Shown one piece after another: positions 47,001 to 60,492 of a stretch of DNA of 64,000 nt. Numbering within the stretch: the stretch's first letter is position 1; the number at the start of each line of letters is the position of its first letter. The stretch comes from Agelaius tricolor (Eukaryota; Chordata; Aves; Passeriformes; Icteridae), in the NCBI GenBank assembly GCA_023055355.1, contig JALJCS010000002.1:86763001-86827000 (forward strand). The letters run 5' to 3'. Made by a program: the position numbers and the translations under genes. Below the pieces are notes generated by a model. That model saw only the letters and a list, made by a program, of their open reading frames with translations. It made no database searches and had not been told where the DNA came from.

Positions 47001-50000
47001 TCAGACTTTTCATATGACTTTAAGCAAGAAGGCTACGAAGCCTGGCAGTGGTACCTCCCATTCTGAAAACTTCTAAGTGCCTAAAATGATGCCATTAAAC
47101 TTTAGTAATTTCATATGCAAAAAGCTAAATTGGAAATATTTGTACAATGCCTTAAAAAACCACTGGTGCAATTCCTGCTCTCAGCAGCTTGCAGACTAAG
47201 TTGTAAATGAGAGGAAAACACAAGTGCTGAGATCTGCTGTACACACTTTCTACAACCAAGCTAGTCCTAAATCAACAAACCTGGGCACAAAAGCTGGAGC
47301 AGCAGTGTCTCACACAGTAATGTGTTATGCAGTGAGGCTGATCACTCTGAGTTGTTTTCCAGGTTGCCTGTGAGCCCCTGGCCTATGCCAGGTAGCCATT
47401 CTTCCTGTCCCAGGACACACAGCCTGCACTCCCTTGGAAATCAGGTTTGTGGTGCTGATACTCAACACATGTGTATACTGCCCAGTTAACCTGCTTGGGT
47501 CATCTCCTGCCTGACTGGCAAGATGTAAGAGAGACACCAGGGGAGCTGCAGTGGAAGCACTGAGAACTTAGCAGAGAAGGAGGGAGCTGAAAACAGGGAG
47601 GAGCAGAGAAGTTTTGCACTGAAAAAGATCCAGTGGGAAATGCAGGCCACACGGAGTGCAAATCATGAGAAAATTACAATTCATTAGTTACAGTGTTCAC
47701 AGGACTCTATTTTTTAATTCTATTTTCTTGTCTTCTAAAAAAAGACAAATGGTACCTCCTCCTTCATGCTCCCATTATGTTGCCATTATTATTTTAATCT
47801 TAAATTGTTTATCAGTTGAATTTTACTTTAACAGGCTGGTAGGGGCAGTGTAGAGAATACAACATTTCTGTGGTTTGCCCAAAGAAGACCAGCTTAAGCA
47901 GGGATGTGAGAGGGCCTGGGGAACCATGTGAGAGCAAGGAGAGGCATAAGGGCAGTGAGCCAGTCATAAGTGTGCATGCTTCTAAATGGTTTTAATGGGG
48001 TCACTTCTGTCCTAAGGCACAACACGCTGCTGCTCGGATGACAGACTCTGCCCCTGAGCTTGTGAAAGGTTTTGCAGCTGAGTGTGACAAGCCTGGGTTT
48101 AGTGCAGAGGGGGCTGCACTCAGGACCTGAATGTGGCCAGATGGCAAAGAGGGCCATGTGTGCCCATTGGAAGACTGAATGGCTACCAAGAAAGAAGGCA
48201 GAGAGTAGGAGACCATGGTGCAGAAAAAGACCTCATGTCATATTAGGACTTGGACAAAGGTTTCAGAAGAACTGGATGGTTTGGGAAAGGCTGCAAAGGG
48301 ACAACATTACAATATAATGTCTGTCAGTGAAAAGGAATGGCTGCAGGTTTATTCTGTGATAAACATTGAAATTGTTCAATGCAGAATGTTTTAAGACCTG
48401 CCTCATCCTCATTAGTACAGCTAATCACCCAGTGATTCTGTTTTCTCTTTTCCATGTCATGTTCTTCTGATATTGCAGAGAAATAGAAAATATACTTTTA
48501 AATTAAGAAATTGTAGTTGGGTAGACAGTGAACAACATGGGGTGGTCCAAACCACATAGCAGTTTAGAACTCTCCACATTTAGAGCCTTTCTTACAAAAG
48601 TGTTTTCCAATACTGTTCCCTCTACGCCCCTGTCCATCCCGAGAATATTGCAAGGAGATGTAGGAGGATTTTGTTAGAATTAATCACTGATCACCTTCTT
48701 GTAAAGGCTTTATTGTATACTAAAAGGGGGTGAGGGAAAAGTACACACATACATATAATAACCCAGAGCTTTAGGATAAAAGAAGTAAAATTGGTAATAT
48801 GAGTTTCTCCCTCAAGAAGAAAAAAAATACAAGCATTTACTAATCAAAAAGGGGTGGGTTTGTTTTTTGTTTGTCTGCTTTTGCTAATCTTTAAAAATGC
48901 TTAATACATTGCTTGTGGGCTTCATGTTTCACTTTAATGCAGAGTTAACCCTTGAAATTCATTAATTGACTTTATGTTGCATTAAATGCTGCAATCAATT
49001 CAGTCTCAATATTATACACATTTATCTCTGCTCTAAAAAAAAAGCTCTATTAGCTTTACTTGGCTCAAAACCAATACAGTGAACTACCCTTAATTATTAA
49101 TAATCTGTTTCCCCTTCAATAAAACTTTTTGAACCTTTACTACAGTAGGATGATATATTTATTTGGTGTGTAGGGTTCAGAGCAATACAGTGCACTCTCT
49201 CTGGGAAAGAATCCAAAAATAACTATCTACTTGATATCAACCCAAGGGATTTCCTAAGGGAATGGGAGTATCATTTCAGGGCAGATCATCAGTGGTTTAG
49301 GGGAATTAGACAAATTTGTGTCTGGGGAGCAGATGCCTCAGGGTTTGTAAATGTGTGAGAGAACCTTTCCCCCCTCGGTCACCAGTTCAGGTCCATCCAG
49401 CACAGCAGTGGCTGGAAGCTATTAAACATCTAATGAACTTCTGGGGCCTTCTGAAACAGGGAGTGGGATTCCTAACAGACACTTGCTAACATCTTGGAGC
49501 CGCTCCTGCCCAAGCTGCAGCCTCAACAGCAATACACAGACACAGAAACTGGGAATAAGCATGATGGAGTGAAGAACATTTCATCTGCTAAATGCAGTAA
49601 GCAGGCTGCTTCTGGGCTGGCAATCCAGCTTTAGGTTTACTGCTGGCACTTTCTTGTTCTTTAAAAGAATGAAAATTATGTATTATAAAGCACTGTGTTA
49701 TGTAACCTTTCCTCACAAATGCCATCAGAAAGGCCCGGAAGCCTTACAAACCCACACTTACAATGTCTCAGGCCTTGGAGAAGATAAAGGAGTAAAGAAA
49801 GATTTGTTTTCATACTTAGAGGCCAATTCCGGGAGTCCTGGGACTTTTGAACTGCTACATGCTGCACATCCAGCTTTTGGGCAGGTCTGCTAGGAGAAAG
49901 AGGAGACAAATGCTGAGCATTACAACCACAAACCACAGCTGTTGATGGGAATTGGCAGGAGACCAGGGAATGCTGGGAAGCATAGATGGCCTGCAGCAGA

Positions 50001-51000
50001 AGGTAGGGCTGAGCAGGGCTCTCTGGCACTTGAAGCTTTTTTATTCGTCTCCTGGTGCTTTTCCATCCTGGCATCTGGCTTCTGTGGCAGTGCAAGGGAG
50101 GGACAGTGTGGTGCAATTTTCTGGTATGTTCTCCTGGGCTATGCTGGCACTTCCTCGGGTAAACATGCCTGGCCTGAGGCTCAGCTTCACTGGGCCCCTG
50201 GCTTCAGAGGATTTGCAGTGCTTTAGTTTGCTGATAGCTCTGTCCAGTTGTCTCTGTATTTCATGTGAGGAGGAGGGGGTTGAGACTTGCCAACTGTCCT
50301 CTGCTCCCCCAGAACAGAGCCCTGGTGAGGGCAGGGATGAGCTGTGGCAAAGCCCTGTCTATCAGCAGAGCTGCCACCAGGACAGCATGTGATGGGGCTC
50401 ATAGCTCCGTGCTCTGGCTGGAGCCAGGCTTTGTGCCATAAGACCTTGCGTGCACCCAGGTGCTCTCATTTCCTTGCATCTTTTTGAGTGGAAGATTTTT
50501 GGGGATCTCTTTATCCACTCATATGTTACATGACTAAACTGTACCCAGCTTCTGAATAGTGCAGCAATTTAGGCTGCAAAGAGCATGCAAGTTTAAATAT
50601 CTGAAAAAGGAGGAGGAAAAAAAAAAAAGAGGAAGGTTTCTGTAATGGGATCTGCTGCTCACCCGTTTTTGCTAGCAGCATGTGCAGATCTTGCTATTCC
50701 GGTCCATTATATTCAACAGTCTTATACTCAGTGGCAGGTGAAATGTCATACCTCGGGGTAAATTTTCACTGCAGTAGGCAGAGAATTTGTCCTTTAAACA
50801 CCCTTAGTATTAATGGGACATTGATCCAGCAATTTAGACTCCAAGAGATACAAATGTCTCATGTGGGACCATTTTCAAATGTGTTGACATTTTGATTCAC
50901 AAAATAAGATACTTTTAGAAACAAATGCAAATTCATTTCATTCTAGATTTGAGGTCAGCTGGATACCGGAAGAGAAATGTGCAATGAATGTTTAGTATGC
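44087..51000. other. Intergenic or intronic unique DNA
   Basis: No supported gene. It contains a 20-bp tandem duplication (44,647-44,686), T-rich tracts (~45,220) and stretches of unusually even, repeat-free AT-rich sequence (48,895-49,060 and 50,660-50,900) that look like candidate conserved non-coding elements. Open frames are short and unrelated to any family I recognise. Confidence 0.6.
44647..44686. repeat. 20-bp tandem duplication
   Basis: AAACTCCTAAATGTCTCTGT is followed directly by a copy with one T-to-A change. A small slippage duplication. Confidence 0.9.
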
Positions 51001-54000
51001 TCATCAACTATCTTTTAATCTCTGTACACTCAAGGGATAAAAATTACATCAGAGAGAGTAAGGACAATTTCTAAAGTTCTCTGTATTAACTAGTGTATCT
51101 TCTCATGGGGCTGGAACCTAAATTCACCTACTGCACGTGCAATATTAGTGTCTAAGGTAAAAGGAGGCTCTGGAACAAGGGACCAAATTTCAGTGACCTC
51201 TGAAAAGATGTCTTTCACACAATCTGATATGCTTTCATCTCCAAAGAGTTCTGATCCTGCTGAGATCCACTGGGGAAATTGTCAGTGTTTTATTCATGTC
51301 AGTGAAATTCACAGTATTGGAGCCCAACAAAACAGTGCAGGAAAGAAAACAAAACAAAGTAAAAACATAGCAAGAGGGGGTAGCTTAATTTGTTCCCAGG
51401 CCAATGCTCTGCCAGCTCTTCCAGCTCAGAAACTATTCAGCACATATGAGAAGGATGAACTAAACAAATATTTAGAACACACCCACAACTGGCTGACAGA
51501 GAGTGAGTAGGCCAAACCTTGAGGGAACACAGCAAAGCCTGAATATTGGTCTGGGCTCCATCCTGCAGAAGAGGGTAAAGCAGATACGGAGCAACTTTGA
51601 AGGAAGACCAGCTTGGCAAGTTGGTGGGTCAGAGTTGGGTGTGAACTACCACCTCCTGCCCTTGGACCAAGGCTTGGGGGGCACTGCCATGGCAGCAGGC
51701 AGGGCACTGGGGGCAGAAACATGGCTCACCTCCCTCCTGTCTCCCTGGACTTGAGCAGGTGCTGCAGCTCCCATCAGAGGGGAATGAAAGGGCTCCTTGT
51801 GCTGAACCCCAGCAGGCAGGGCCAGCAGGGGCTGGCTCTGGTTTCCCCCAGAAGCAAGGACACCTCTAACTGCCCCCCAAAGCTCTCTCAGCAGCAGGGC
51901 TGAAGAGAGGCTGAGGCATGCAGGACACAGGGGCAGTAATGTGGGTGGGGTGTGTGCTGTTATTTCCACAGTGCATTTCACAGGAAGCCCATGGCTCCCC
52001 TCAAGTGGACATGAGCATCCCCTGTTGCAGAAACCCCAGCTGGTGAATGTCACCTGACGGGGAACATGAGGACTCGGATCATCTCATGCATGAGGAACTA
52101 GGGGAGGAGAACAAACACAGGGGAAGTTCCTCACCAAAGTCCCCCTGCAGAGCAGCCTCTGCTCTTCCCCTTCCCCAGCAGGGCTACTGCAGACAGGGTT
52201 GCAGTTCTGGGAGCCACTGTCCAGGGGAAGTTACACCAATTTGGGCACTGACTGAGAACACAACTTCCCTTGCAGACACTTGTACAGCAGTGCCCAACAG
52301 AGCTAAGAGGAAGAGGAAAAGCCCAGACACTGTTCAACATGCAAATAACTATATTCAAGTCTATGAAAACTTCCCAGGAACAGCTCCAAACCCATGCAGC
52401 ACTGGGCAATGTGCTGATAGGGCATGATCTGTTTGCCTTGGATCAGATGGTCCTCTCCAAGGGCTCTGGATAAGTGCTCCAGCCTGCCAGTGGGCTCAGC
52501 AGGCACTCAAGGTTATCAGGATCAGTCCTTTTCTACGTGCTCACTTGAACATAGTACTGTCTTTCTGGGCCCCTGCTCTCCTTTCTTCCTTCCTCTAACT
52601 GACTGGCATTGCAGGAGGAAGAATTTACTGCTCCTGTGCCAGCTATGTAATCTGGGAGCCCTGTGCAAAAGCACGTGGGGTGACACAGTCCCCACACAGG
52701 AGGCCTTTTCCCACAGAATAAGAGTTCTGAGTACATCCACCAAGTGCTCCTCACATCAAGTAGTTTAGTTTTTAATAAAACAGATGACAGACCGAACAGA
52801 ACCACACAAAGTTTGAAAGGCTTTTTTTTTGGTATGAACAGCAGTTACAGGTTTTAGGTACATTTATACCTCAATGCATAAATGTATTTTAGAGGTGTTG
52901 TGATTCATGTCATGTCCAGACATGCAGAGGGGGTAGCAGCAGACCTAGAATGGGTGCAAGTGGACCTAAAGCAGGTTTTGCTCATTAAATGCAGTTATAG
53001 TAATACCAGTAACCAGGATGTATCAGCTGTGAATCCTTGGCACAAGAAGTCCTGGTATAAGATTTGCAGCTTGGAGGCACTCCTAAAACCATCTCCTTTC
53101 AAGGCAGTAATCCTGGGAAAGAAACATGGTCCCAGTCCTTAAATAGAGATGGGAGTGGCTTCTTCATTCACATTTGAGGGATTCCAGTAGGCCATTGCCA
53201 GTCATATCTGTGATACTCAGAGTACACTAAGAGAACACTAACATGGACCGTAAATATTTCTTAATGTAAGAAATGCTTCAGTGTAAGCAGGATGCTTGAC
53301 ATACCCACTAAAGCACAGAAGATGGAGTTTAGTCATCAGCAAGTCCTGCAGTGAGAGTTAGGATTCACAGGAGTAATGGAGCATCTGCTCTCCTCAGTTC
53401 TGGGATTGCCAGAAGAGTCCTGGGAACTGGGCTTCTAGTTTTTATCTATGAGTTTTGTTGACTGATCCAGACAAACCACCATGGAAACCCAAATCATGGA
53501 GATTGCAGACCACAGAGATACTCCCCATCACACTCTGTCCCCTGTCTCTGTCAAGACACAGAGTTGATGGAACATAAATCATGTATCACATAGCTGTCCA
53601 CTGCCAGGAGCATGCTGCTGGATGAGGCCTGCAGAGACAGCTTCCAGTTGTCCCTCCATGGGATAGCTCACAGGAGGCATAACTCAGGGAAACAAGCCAA
53701 GTCCAGGTCTTCTGTGCCTTTTCCTATTTGGGGATGGTCCCTGTCCCTTGCCTGAAGCAGCCTGGACACTTCACAAGCTTCCACTACAACCCCTGAAGAG
53801 GTTTCTGGGCAGCAACGAGCCTGATGCAGTCCAGCCCTCCCTGGTTTTGCACTGTGCATACTCTGGTTGGGAGCATGGTGCAAGGAGTGGGAATCCAGCC
53901 CTACCACCCAGGGTGAAGCTCAGCAGCCACCTCTGGCCACTGAGAGCCAAACCAGAGTCCTCTCTGGTGCTGTTATGGGAGGGAGGTCACCAGTTTCACC

Positions 54001-55448
54001 GCACTGGAGCAACGCCAGCCCTTTGAGTAAACTTTTCAAAGCTGCACTAGGGCATTGTTTAATTTTGATTTCCAAGTGACCTCTGATTCCTCTGGATATG
54101 CTAGGGGGGGAAGAATATTCACTCCCAGGAGTCTGACTTAGGCAGTGGGCACAGGGCCTAGCACGGCAGTTCCCAGGGAAGGAGGGGGAGAGGTGAAGGC
54201 TCTGGCTGTTCTCCCTCCCTCAAACACATCACCCCACCAGTCTGCTGCACACTTTAGCTTGCACCAATAAACCTGTTTGCATGGGTCACGCTGCGAATGA
54301 AAACGACATGAAGGTGTGAGATGAAAAATAGTCTGCAAAGAGCCAAACCACCCGAGAGTTATTCTAGTGAGGTAAATAATTCAGCAACTGTTTTTTACTG
54401 CGGCCCTGTTAACAGAAACACAATTACAGAAGAGGAAAGTAAACCACAGCTGGGAAGAGAAAACAAGTGTCTTGGGGGCTCCTATCTCACCGAGGAAATG
54501 GTGGGTGGATCCGGGCCCCAGCATGGGACTCAGGCCACATCCAGGGCTCTGACCTTAGCATGATGCATCCAAAGCTGCACTCACAGCAGCTGAGCAAAGA
54601 AATTAAAGGAGTGTGGCAAAAATGCTCTGGCTGTTGCTAACACTTCACAGTGCTGAAAGTAGCACTCAGTATTGGCACAAGGTTAGTGGTATGTGCACAG
54701 CTTTCTGCTAACTGGTGACTGAGCCCTGCGGGGAAGCGAAGCTGCAAGGACAGGAGTGGGACAAGGCGAAGGAAGTGTGAGCTGCAAACCTCTGCTTGCC
54801 TTGCTCAGCATCAGATGAATGTTAATTCTCTACTGGTTTGTACAGACACAGACAGGCCTGTTCCTACTAATTTTAGCCCTTACCTAATTTAAAACTACAG
54901 ACATGCTATTTTCATCATGGTATATTTTCCTCTTTTTAACAGGTTGTAAGCTGCCAGATGCACTCCTTGTGGTTTAAGAAATTGGTGCTGTCCAGGGGAG
55001 GTGAGAAACCTTTTGTTAAAAATAAAAGGCAGACAGAACAAAGTTGCACATTAAAATTGGAGCTATCACAAGTGCCACCTCAGCTGCCTGTGCTTTGCTG
55101 AGGGCCTCTGGCCAGGCTGCTTTGTGGTCTGGAGATGCACCTTCCTCAAAACTCAGAGGTCCCAGCCCAGCATGCCCAGCTGTCTCCCAGCTATTCACAC
55201 ACAGAGGTTGTGCTGTGCCCCATCAAGAGCACACACATAAAACCACCTGCACTCTTTACCTTCACTCCCTCCACCCATACACCCACCCTGCTTATATGCC
55301 TTTGGTCCTGCAGCCCAAAAATACACCTGCACCCAGACCTCCTCTCCCTGCCACTGTGCCTTTCCCCTGACATGGACAAACACCTTCTCTTCCCTCTGCT
55401 CCTCCCCTCACACCTGGATCTGTCACCCATCTCATGCAGAGGTGAACA

Positions 55449-55482
55449 GTAGATGAAGTGCTGAGGTAGATGAAGTGCTGAG
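55449..55482. repeat. 17-bp perfect tandem duplication
   Basis: GTAGATGAAGTGCTGAG occurs twice in direct succession without a mismatch, so it is recent. Confidence 0.95.
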
Positions 55483-58400
55483 CCTGCCCACAGTGGGAGG
55501 CAACCCTGTGCTAGAAATGGGTGTGAAAAAGTGGTGAAATGAGGAAACATTTGTGAGAGGAAGTGAGTGGGTGGAGGGAAAAGTCTGGAGTGAACAAAAA
55601 TCAACAAATAACACATTGAAACCTGAGCTCTGAGCGCTCAGGGTGGGTAAAAGTACACTGAAATACAAAAAAAAAGAACACACAAATTGCCACTACAATG
55701 CAAGTATTCTCTGCTAACATACACCTAACATATGCTAGGGAACAAAACACTAAAAATAAAAGGGAGGCTCAAAATAAAGAAGATGTCTTAAGATCTAGTG
55801 CCTTAACAGCAGCACAGGTAGCTCCAGTGAGGGCAAGAAAGGGAGGCAGCAGATTATGCACATGCATTTTACTGGATCTAGGTTACTGGATCTCAAAGTC
55901 CAAATGGGTTGATGGTCTCTCTAACCAGACATGGATTTTAGCAGTTGTCAACAGACTGCATGCCTCTGTAAATTTTAATTTAGTACGTTCAAGGAAAGCA
56001 TTTGAAGGATAATATTAAAAAAAAACATCAAACAGCAATTTCTAGAACAATCAAAATGGAAGCCCAGCTCTGTTGTTTCTGATACAGCAGTAGTTTCTTA
56101 GGTAAGATTTTTCCCTGACAGATGTAGCCATGTAGGGACCTAGGAGTACAGTTCCCAGTTTTTCAGCCTATTACATGTGCATTCCTGACCTGCAAACCTT
56201 TCCTTCCTTCTCTACTCTTGCAGAGCAAGATTGACAGTTCTGTATTTTCAGCAGTACACCAAAAAAGATCTTGTTTTTTCTCCTTAAAGGACAACTAACT
56301 TGGCCCAAAGGGGCTGTACAGAAGCCAGCCAGTTTTGCCCTGTGAGAATCAGCCCACGCAACCACAGCTCCCACTGGTGAGAAGTTATTCAGACAAGTCC
56401 CTCCTCTAACCACTCACCCAGTGAGTTGGTTTCATCCAAGCTGCTGCCATGGCCATGGAGAATGAACAACAGACAGGTAAACAGCTATTATGGCATGCAC
56501 AGAAAATTGTCCAGTTTTGGTTACACCTCATTCCTTCCCACGTGTTTCAAACCAGCCTGCTCCACAGGGATCCTCAGAAGAGGTTCCCTTCACTCGTAGC
56601 AAAACTGCCCATACCATTTCCATATTGAAAAGAATAACAAAAATGACCTGAGAGTTGTATTATTCCCAGATTTGTCAGTGGAGGAGCCTAAATGTACTCA
56701 CTGGGCATGACACCTCTCCTCTGGGGCTAGGGCGAGCGAGCTCTCTTGGAAAGCCGGCAGTGCATCCGTGCCACGGGTTACGATGATTGCTGCTGACAGG
56801 TTCTTCATGGTATCACAACAAATTAGGTCACAGATTAGATTTTCATAGCACAGATTACAACTTGTGTCTACATCTTTTTCTTAAATAGAGAGGGTTGTGA
56901 CCAGGAGGTTTGACCTCGAGATTGGGAACAAGGCAGATGCTTGGGATTGGGGGGTCCTGTTTCTCAGCTGAGACAAAGGCTGTCTTAGCAAGACTCAGAT
57001 AAAATGCCTGGTTTTCTGCTGTAGTCAGAAGACTTGTTTTTTTTCCCTTTCTATCCAGCAAGCCTTTGAGAAATGACTTTGTCCACTAGGTACCCTGGTG
57101 TAGATCAATCATAGAGCATTGTTGCAAAACAGATAGCAAACCCAGCTCTAGAAAGAACTTTTAGGACAAATGAATTTTTATGGTAGAAAAGCAGCTTGCA
57201 CCGCCTGAAAAACTGCTGGGAATGGAAACCAAAACTACCTATTAGGCTTATCCCACCTATTACCACAAGGTCACACACTCACTTTGAGCATCTCTAGTGC
57301 AGAAAGACCTCCAGGGAATAAATTCATGTGTGCATTTTTTGTTTTAAAATACACCCAGCAAAGACAGTAATAGAACTCAAGCACCAACGAAAAAAACCAA
57401 AAAAATCCAAGCTATATCAAGCTCCACACAGAGCAGCACAGAACAAAGGTTTCCAACAGCTGAGTAACTGCAGACACCGTGCAAAGTGCTTCCTACCCAC
57501 TGTGAGATACAGCCCTGCTGCAGATTTGAAAACCAGCTCCAGCAACTGTGTTCCAGCATACTGTCAGCGCTGTGTTCTGCTCCCAGCCACCTCCTCCCTT
57601 GGAGCTGAGCTGCTGCAGGGGAGAGAAGGCTCCTGGGAGCCAAAGAGCTGGATTCAGCTCCCTGTGGAACCGTGCAGGTCTGCATGGGGGCAGTGATTCA
57701 GTGATAAGCAGGCTGGCAGCCATGATAAGCACTAAATGAAAACCTAAACCAGACTATCAGGAGGACAGCTCTTGGACTGAAGTAACCTCAGAGACAAGAC
57801 TTTCTAAGTCAGGGTAGAGAGAGCAATGCAGGAATGACCTTCAGCTTACAGAAGCAGTCCTGATACCACAATGGAATCACCTTTGTGCCCAGAGACCTGC
57901 ACTGGTTCTCTATGGAGCCTCTGGAGCATGTACTTACTCAACCAGAGCAGGTCTGCTCATACCTGCTGGCAGACCAAATTCTAGTCCCTAATCAAGCCCC
58001 TGAGGCTGTCTGCAACCAGAGGACACAGCCTGTCTTCCTGTTCCCAGGGCAGCAAGAGGAGCACAGGAGGCTGTACCTGTGCCCTGTCTGCAGGTTTAGA
58101 CAGGCTGGTGCTCAGCACCCTCCCCTCGGCCCCACACCAGCCCAGCTGCCAACGCTGCTGGCCTGAATCATCGCCTGTGCCTCCAGCTCCGAAACAATCT
58201 CGCACGTCACTTCAGCAGTTTTTCACAGGAAATATGCTTTTACTTTCAAAATACTCTGGGCCTTGTTCTCCTCCAACAAGCACAGGAAGTATCTCAAATA
58301 CCAGTCTTTATTTTTGTGAGCCACTGCGTATCCTCTGATACCTTTGAGTACAAAGAAATAAATAGGAATTGAGAGTGGCTGTGCCCTTCCATGCTCAGAG

Positions 58401-59018
58401 GCAGTATTAACGTTTTATAACTCCCCTCAGTGCATCAGCCTCTCCCAGTGCTCCTGCTGGGCACACTCACATCTAGAGGCACAGAATGAGGCCTAACAAT
58501 TTTTTCCTCAAGCCTGAGCTGTGCTGTGCTGATTATTGAAAATCCATCACACACACTCTTTGCTGAGCAGTCTGAACTATTGATCTCAGAGAGAGAAAAG
58601 GATGCTCTGGACTTTATTGGAATTGTCTTTAAAAGTCCTGTTGGTACAACTGTTCTACTGGATGCTGTGCTTCCTAGTCTCCCTGCAGAGCCCTGCCTCA
58701 GACCTGCTCTGGAGCTCCTTCATGCCAGGGGCTCCTGCTGAGCCATGGAGGAAACCACATCACCCACCCTGGGAAAGCAAACGGTGACACCTCTCAGAGA
58801 ATGCACTGGTGAGGCCCCCGGCCTGAGCAGTGCTCCAGAGAGCAAGAGCAAGCAGCAGGGAGGGACTGCTGTCTGCAACAGCAGCTGAGAGCATCCTGGA
58901 CAGGCACAGGCTCTGGATCCCTCTGAGCAGGGAACCCAGCAGGAGCCATGCAGCCAATGCTGCCTTTCTCTAAGGCAAGATGACCCTGAGCAGAGCCAAG
59001 CACTGAAATGACCCAGGG

Positions 59019-59060
59019 TGTGCATCTGAGAGAGTGTGCATCTGTGTGCATCTGAGAGAG
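59019..59060. repeat. Short tandem repeat based on TGTGCATCTG
   Basis: TGTGCATCTGAGAGAG, then TGTGCATCTG, then TGTGCATCTGAGAGAG again: a local slippage array of 42 bp. Confidence 0.92.
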
Positions 59061-60398
59061 TCCTTCAGAGCACATGTAGGCACCATGAACATTCCCCACC
59101 TCCCCACAGCATCAGTTCTCTCCTCCTCAACATTAAACAGGCAGCAGCCATTGCCAACCTCATTTTCAATCAAGCTCTGAAACAAAGAGGACATTAAACT
59201 TCAACCAAAATCCCACATCTCTTCAAAGCACTTCTCAGTTTGGGGTGCAGATGCAGGGTTTGCTTGAATTAAAAAAAAAAAAAAGGCCTTTCTACTGTTT
59301 TAATCACTAACAAAACACTGAATAAGCATCATCCTCATGGCTGTTTGGATCTTAAATTAAAGAATGTACACATTTTTATGTATATTAAAAATGGTTATTA
59401 GGGATAAGAGTTCATTTTTAAATGGCAAAAGGGTAGCTTGGCTCCAAACCATACAGCCAGGTAATCTTCACTGTTTAGGGGCTGCTCTGTGCTATTCTGC
59501 TTAAGCACTAACCCTTTTGAAACTCGCCAGCTTGCTCAAGAGCGGGGTAGTTTTCACACAGAGTCATGATCACAACCACACCACCGTTCCTCCCAGATGA
59601 GGAAGTACCAGATCCCCCAAAGCAGAAATGCTCACCCTCTTACCAGCCAGTCCAGCACATTTCTGCCTGCTGGGCTGAACTTTTAGGCACAAGATTTGCA
59701 TGAACAAGGACGCATGATAAGTCTCCGGCCTGGCACCCAGCATCTGTACAAAAAGCCTCTATCTAACATGGTCGGTGCTGCTCCCAGCCCAGGACGGCCA
59801 CACACAGCACCCATGGCACACAGGACCGAGCCATGGCTTCCTCCTGAGGCCGGCCAGCCCGGCGTGTGCTGCTCGGCTTCCATCGTTAGTGACTGGAGAT
59901 GGTGTGGGTTGGTGTGAGGGCTGTCACAGCGCTCGCTGGATCTGCCAGGACACCCCGTGCCCGGCCCATCACCCCTCGCACACCCCCCTCGGCCCCTCCC
60001 GGCCCGGGCGGCCTCGCAGTCCCCGTGCCCTGGGGGAAGCAGAGCTCGGCCAGAGCCGCCTCCGGCCGCCCTGGTGCTCTGTCCGCGGCCCCACAGACAC
60101 CCTGCGCCGCGGGAGGCGGCCGGGAAGGCGCGGAGCTGCCCGGGCAGTGCTGAGCATCCTCTGCGGGGGCTGCGCCTTCCCGCCCGGGGATGGGGGACAG
60201 CGGGGCGGGGGCTGCCCCGGCTCCTTCCCCCTTCCTCTCCGCCCCGCGGCTCCCCACGGGCGCACACCCCACGGCTCCGCTCAGGCTCCTCCCGGCTCCT
60301 CGGGCGATCCCCATCTCCCTCTCGTTCCCGCTGAGCCGCCCCTCGCCGCTGCCTCCGCGCCCCGCTCCGCCCGCCCGGGGGGCGCGGGCAGCCCTTAC

Positions 60399-60480
60399 CT
60401 GGGCACGGGGCGCAGCCTCGTCCCTCCGGCTGCCGGCGGCGTCACGGCCGCAGGTTGTGGCTGCGGGCGGCGGTGCCGCA
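60399..60480 (-). other. Candidate minus-strand first exon, 5' end approximate
   Basis: Minus-strand sequence ends GTGCCCAG|GTAAGGGC, an almost perfect donor, with the last exon base at 60,399. The upstream edge is unknown and may extend to ~60,600. If real, it starts a leftward transcript and could be a distal alternative first exon of the minus-strand gene at 39.4 kb or an independent transcript. The frame through it is Ala/Arg/Pro-rich and not recognised. Confidence 0.35.
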
Positions 60481-60484
60481 TCGA

Positions 60485-60492
60485 TATAAAAG
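60485..60492 (+). promoter_or_regulatory. TATA box (TATAAAAG)
   Basis: TATAAAAG lies in an otherwise GC-saturated island and is a full match to the TATA consensus on the plus strand. It predicts initiation about 25-30 bp downstream, near 60,512-60,520. An AT-rich octamer at this place in a CpG island is unlikely by composition alone. Confidence 0.6.

Larger units (their letters stand above)
51001..59915. other. GC-richer intergenic or intronic DNA upstream of the right-hand CpG island
   Basis: GC content rises gradually and open frames become longer and overlap on both strands (for example 51,430-52,800, 55,040-55,700, 57,330-57,740 and 58,720-59,100), which is a composition effect. None shows a conserved domain, and no pair of exon edges is convincing. 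It contains small tandem duplications (55,449-55,482 and 59,019-59,060) and two CNE-like patches (54,210-54,470 and 56,725-56,810). Confidence 0.6.

Noticed and set aside
59644..59674. 31-nt minus-strand block ending GGCTG|GTAAGAGG
   Set aside because: The acceptor is purine-interrupted ('cctaaaagttcag') and no partner exon is evident, although its closeness to the right island makes it worth remembering.
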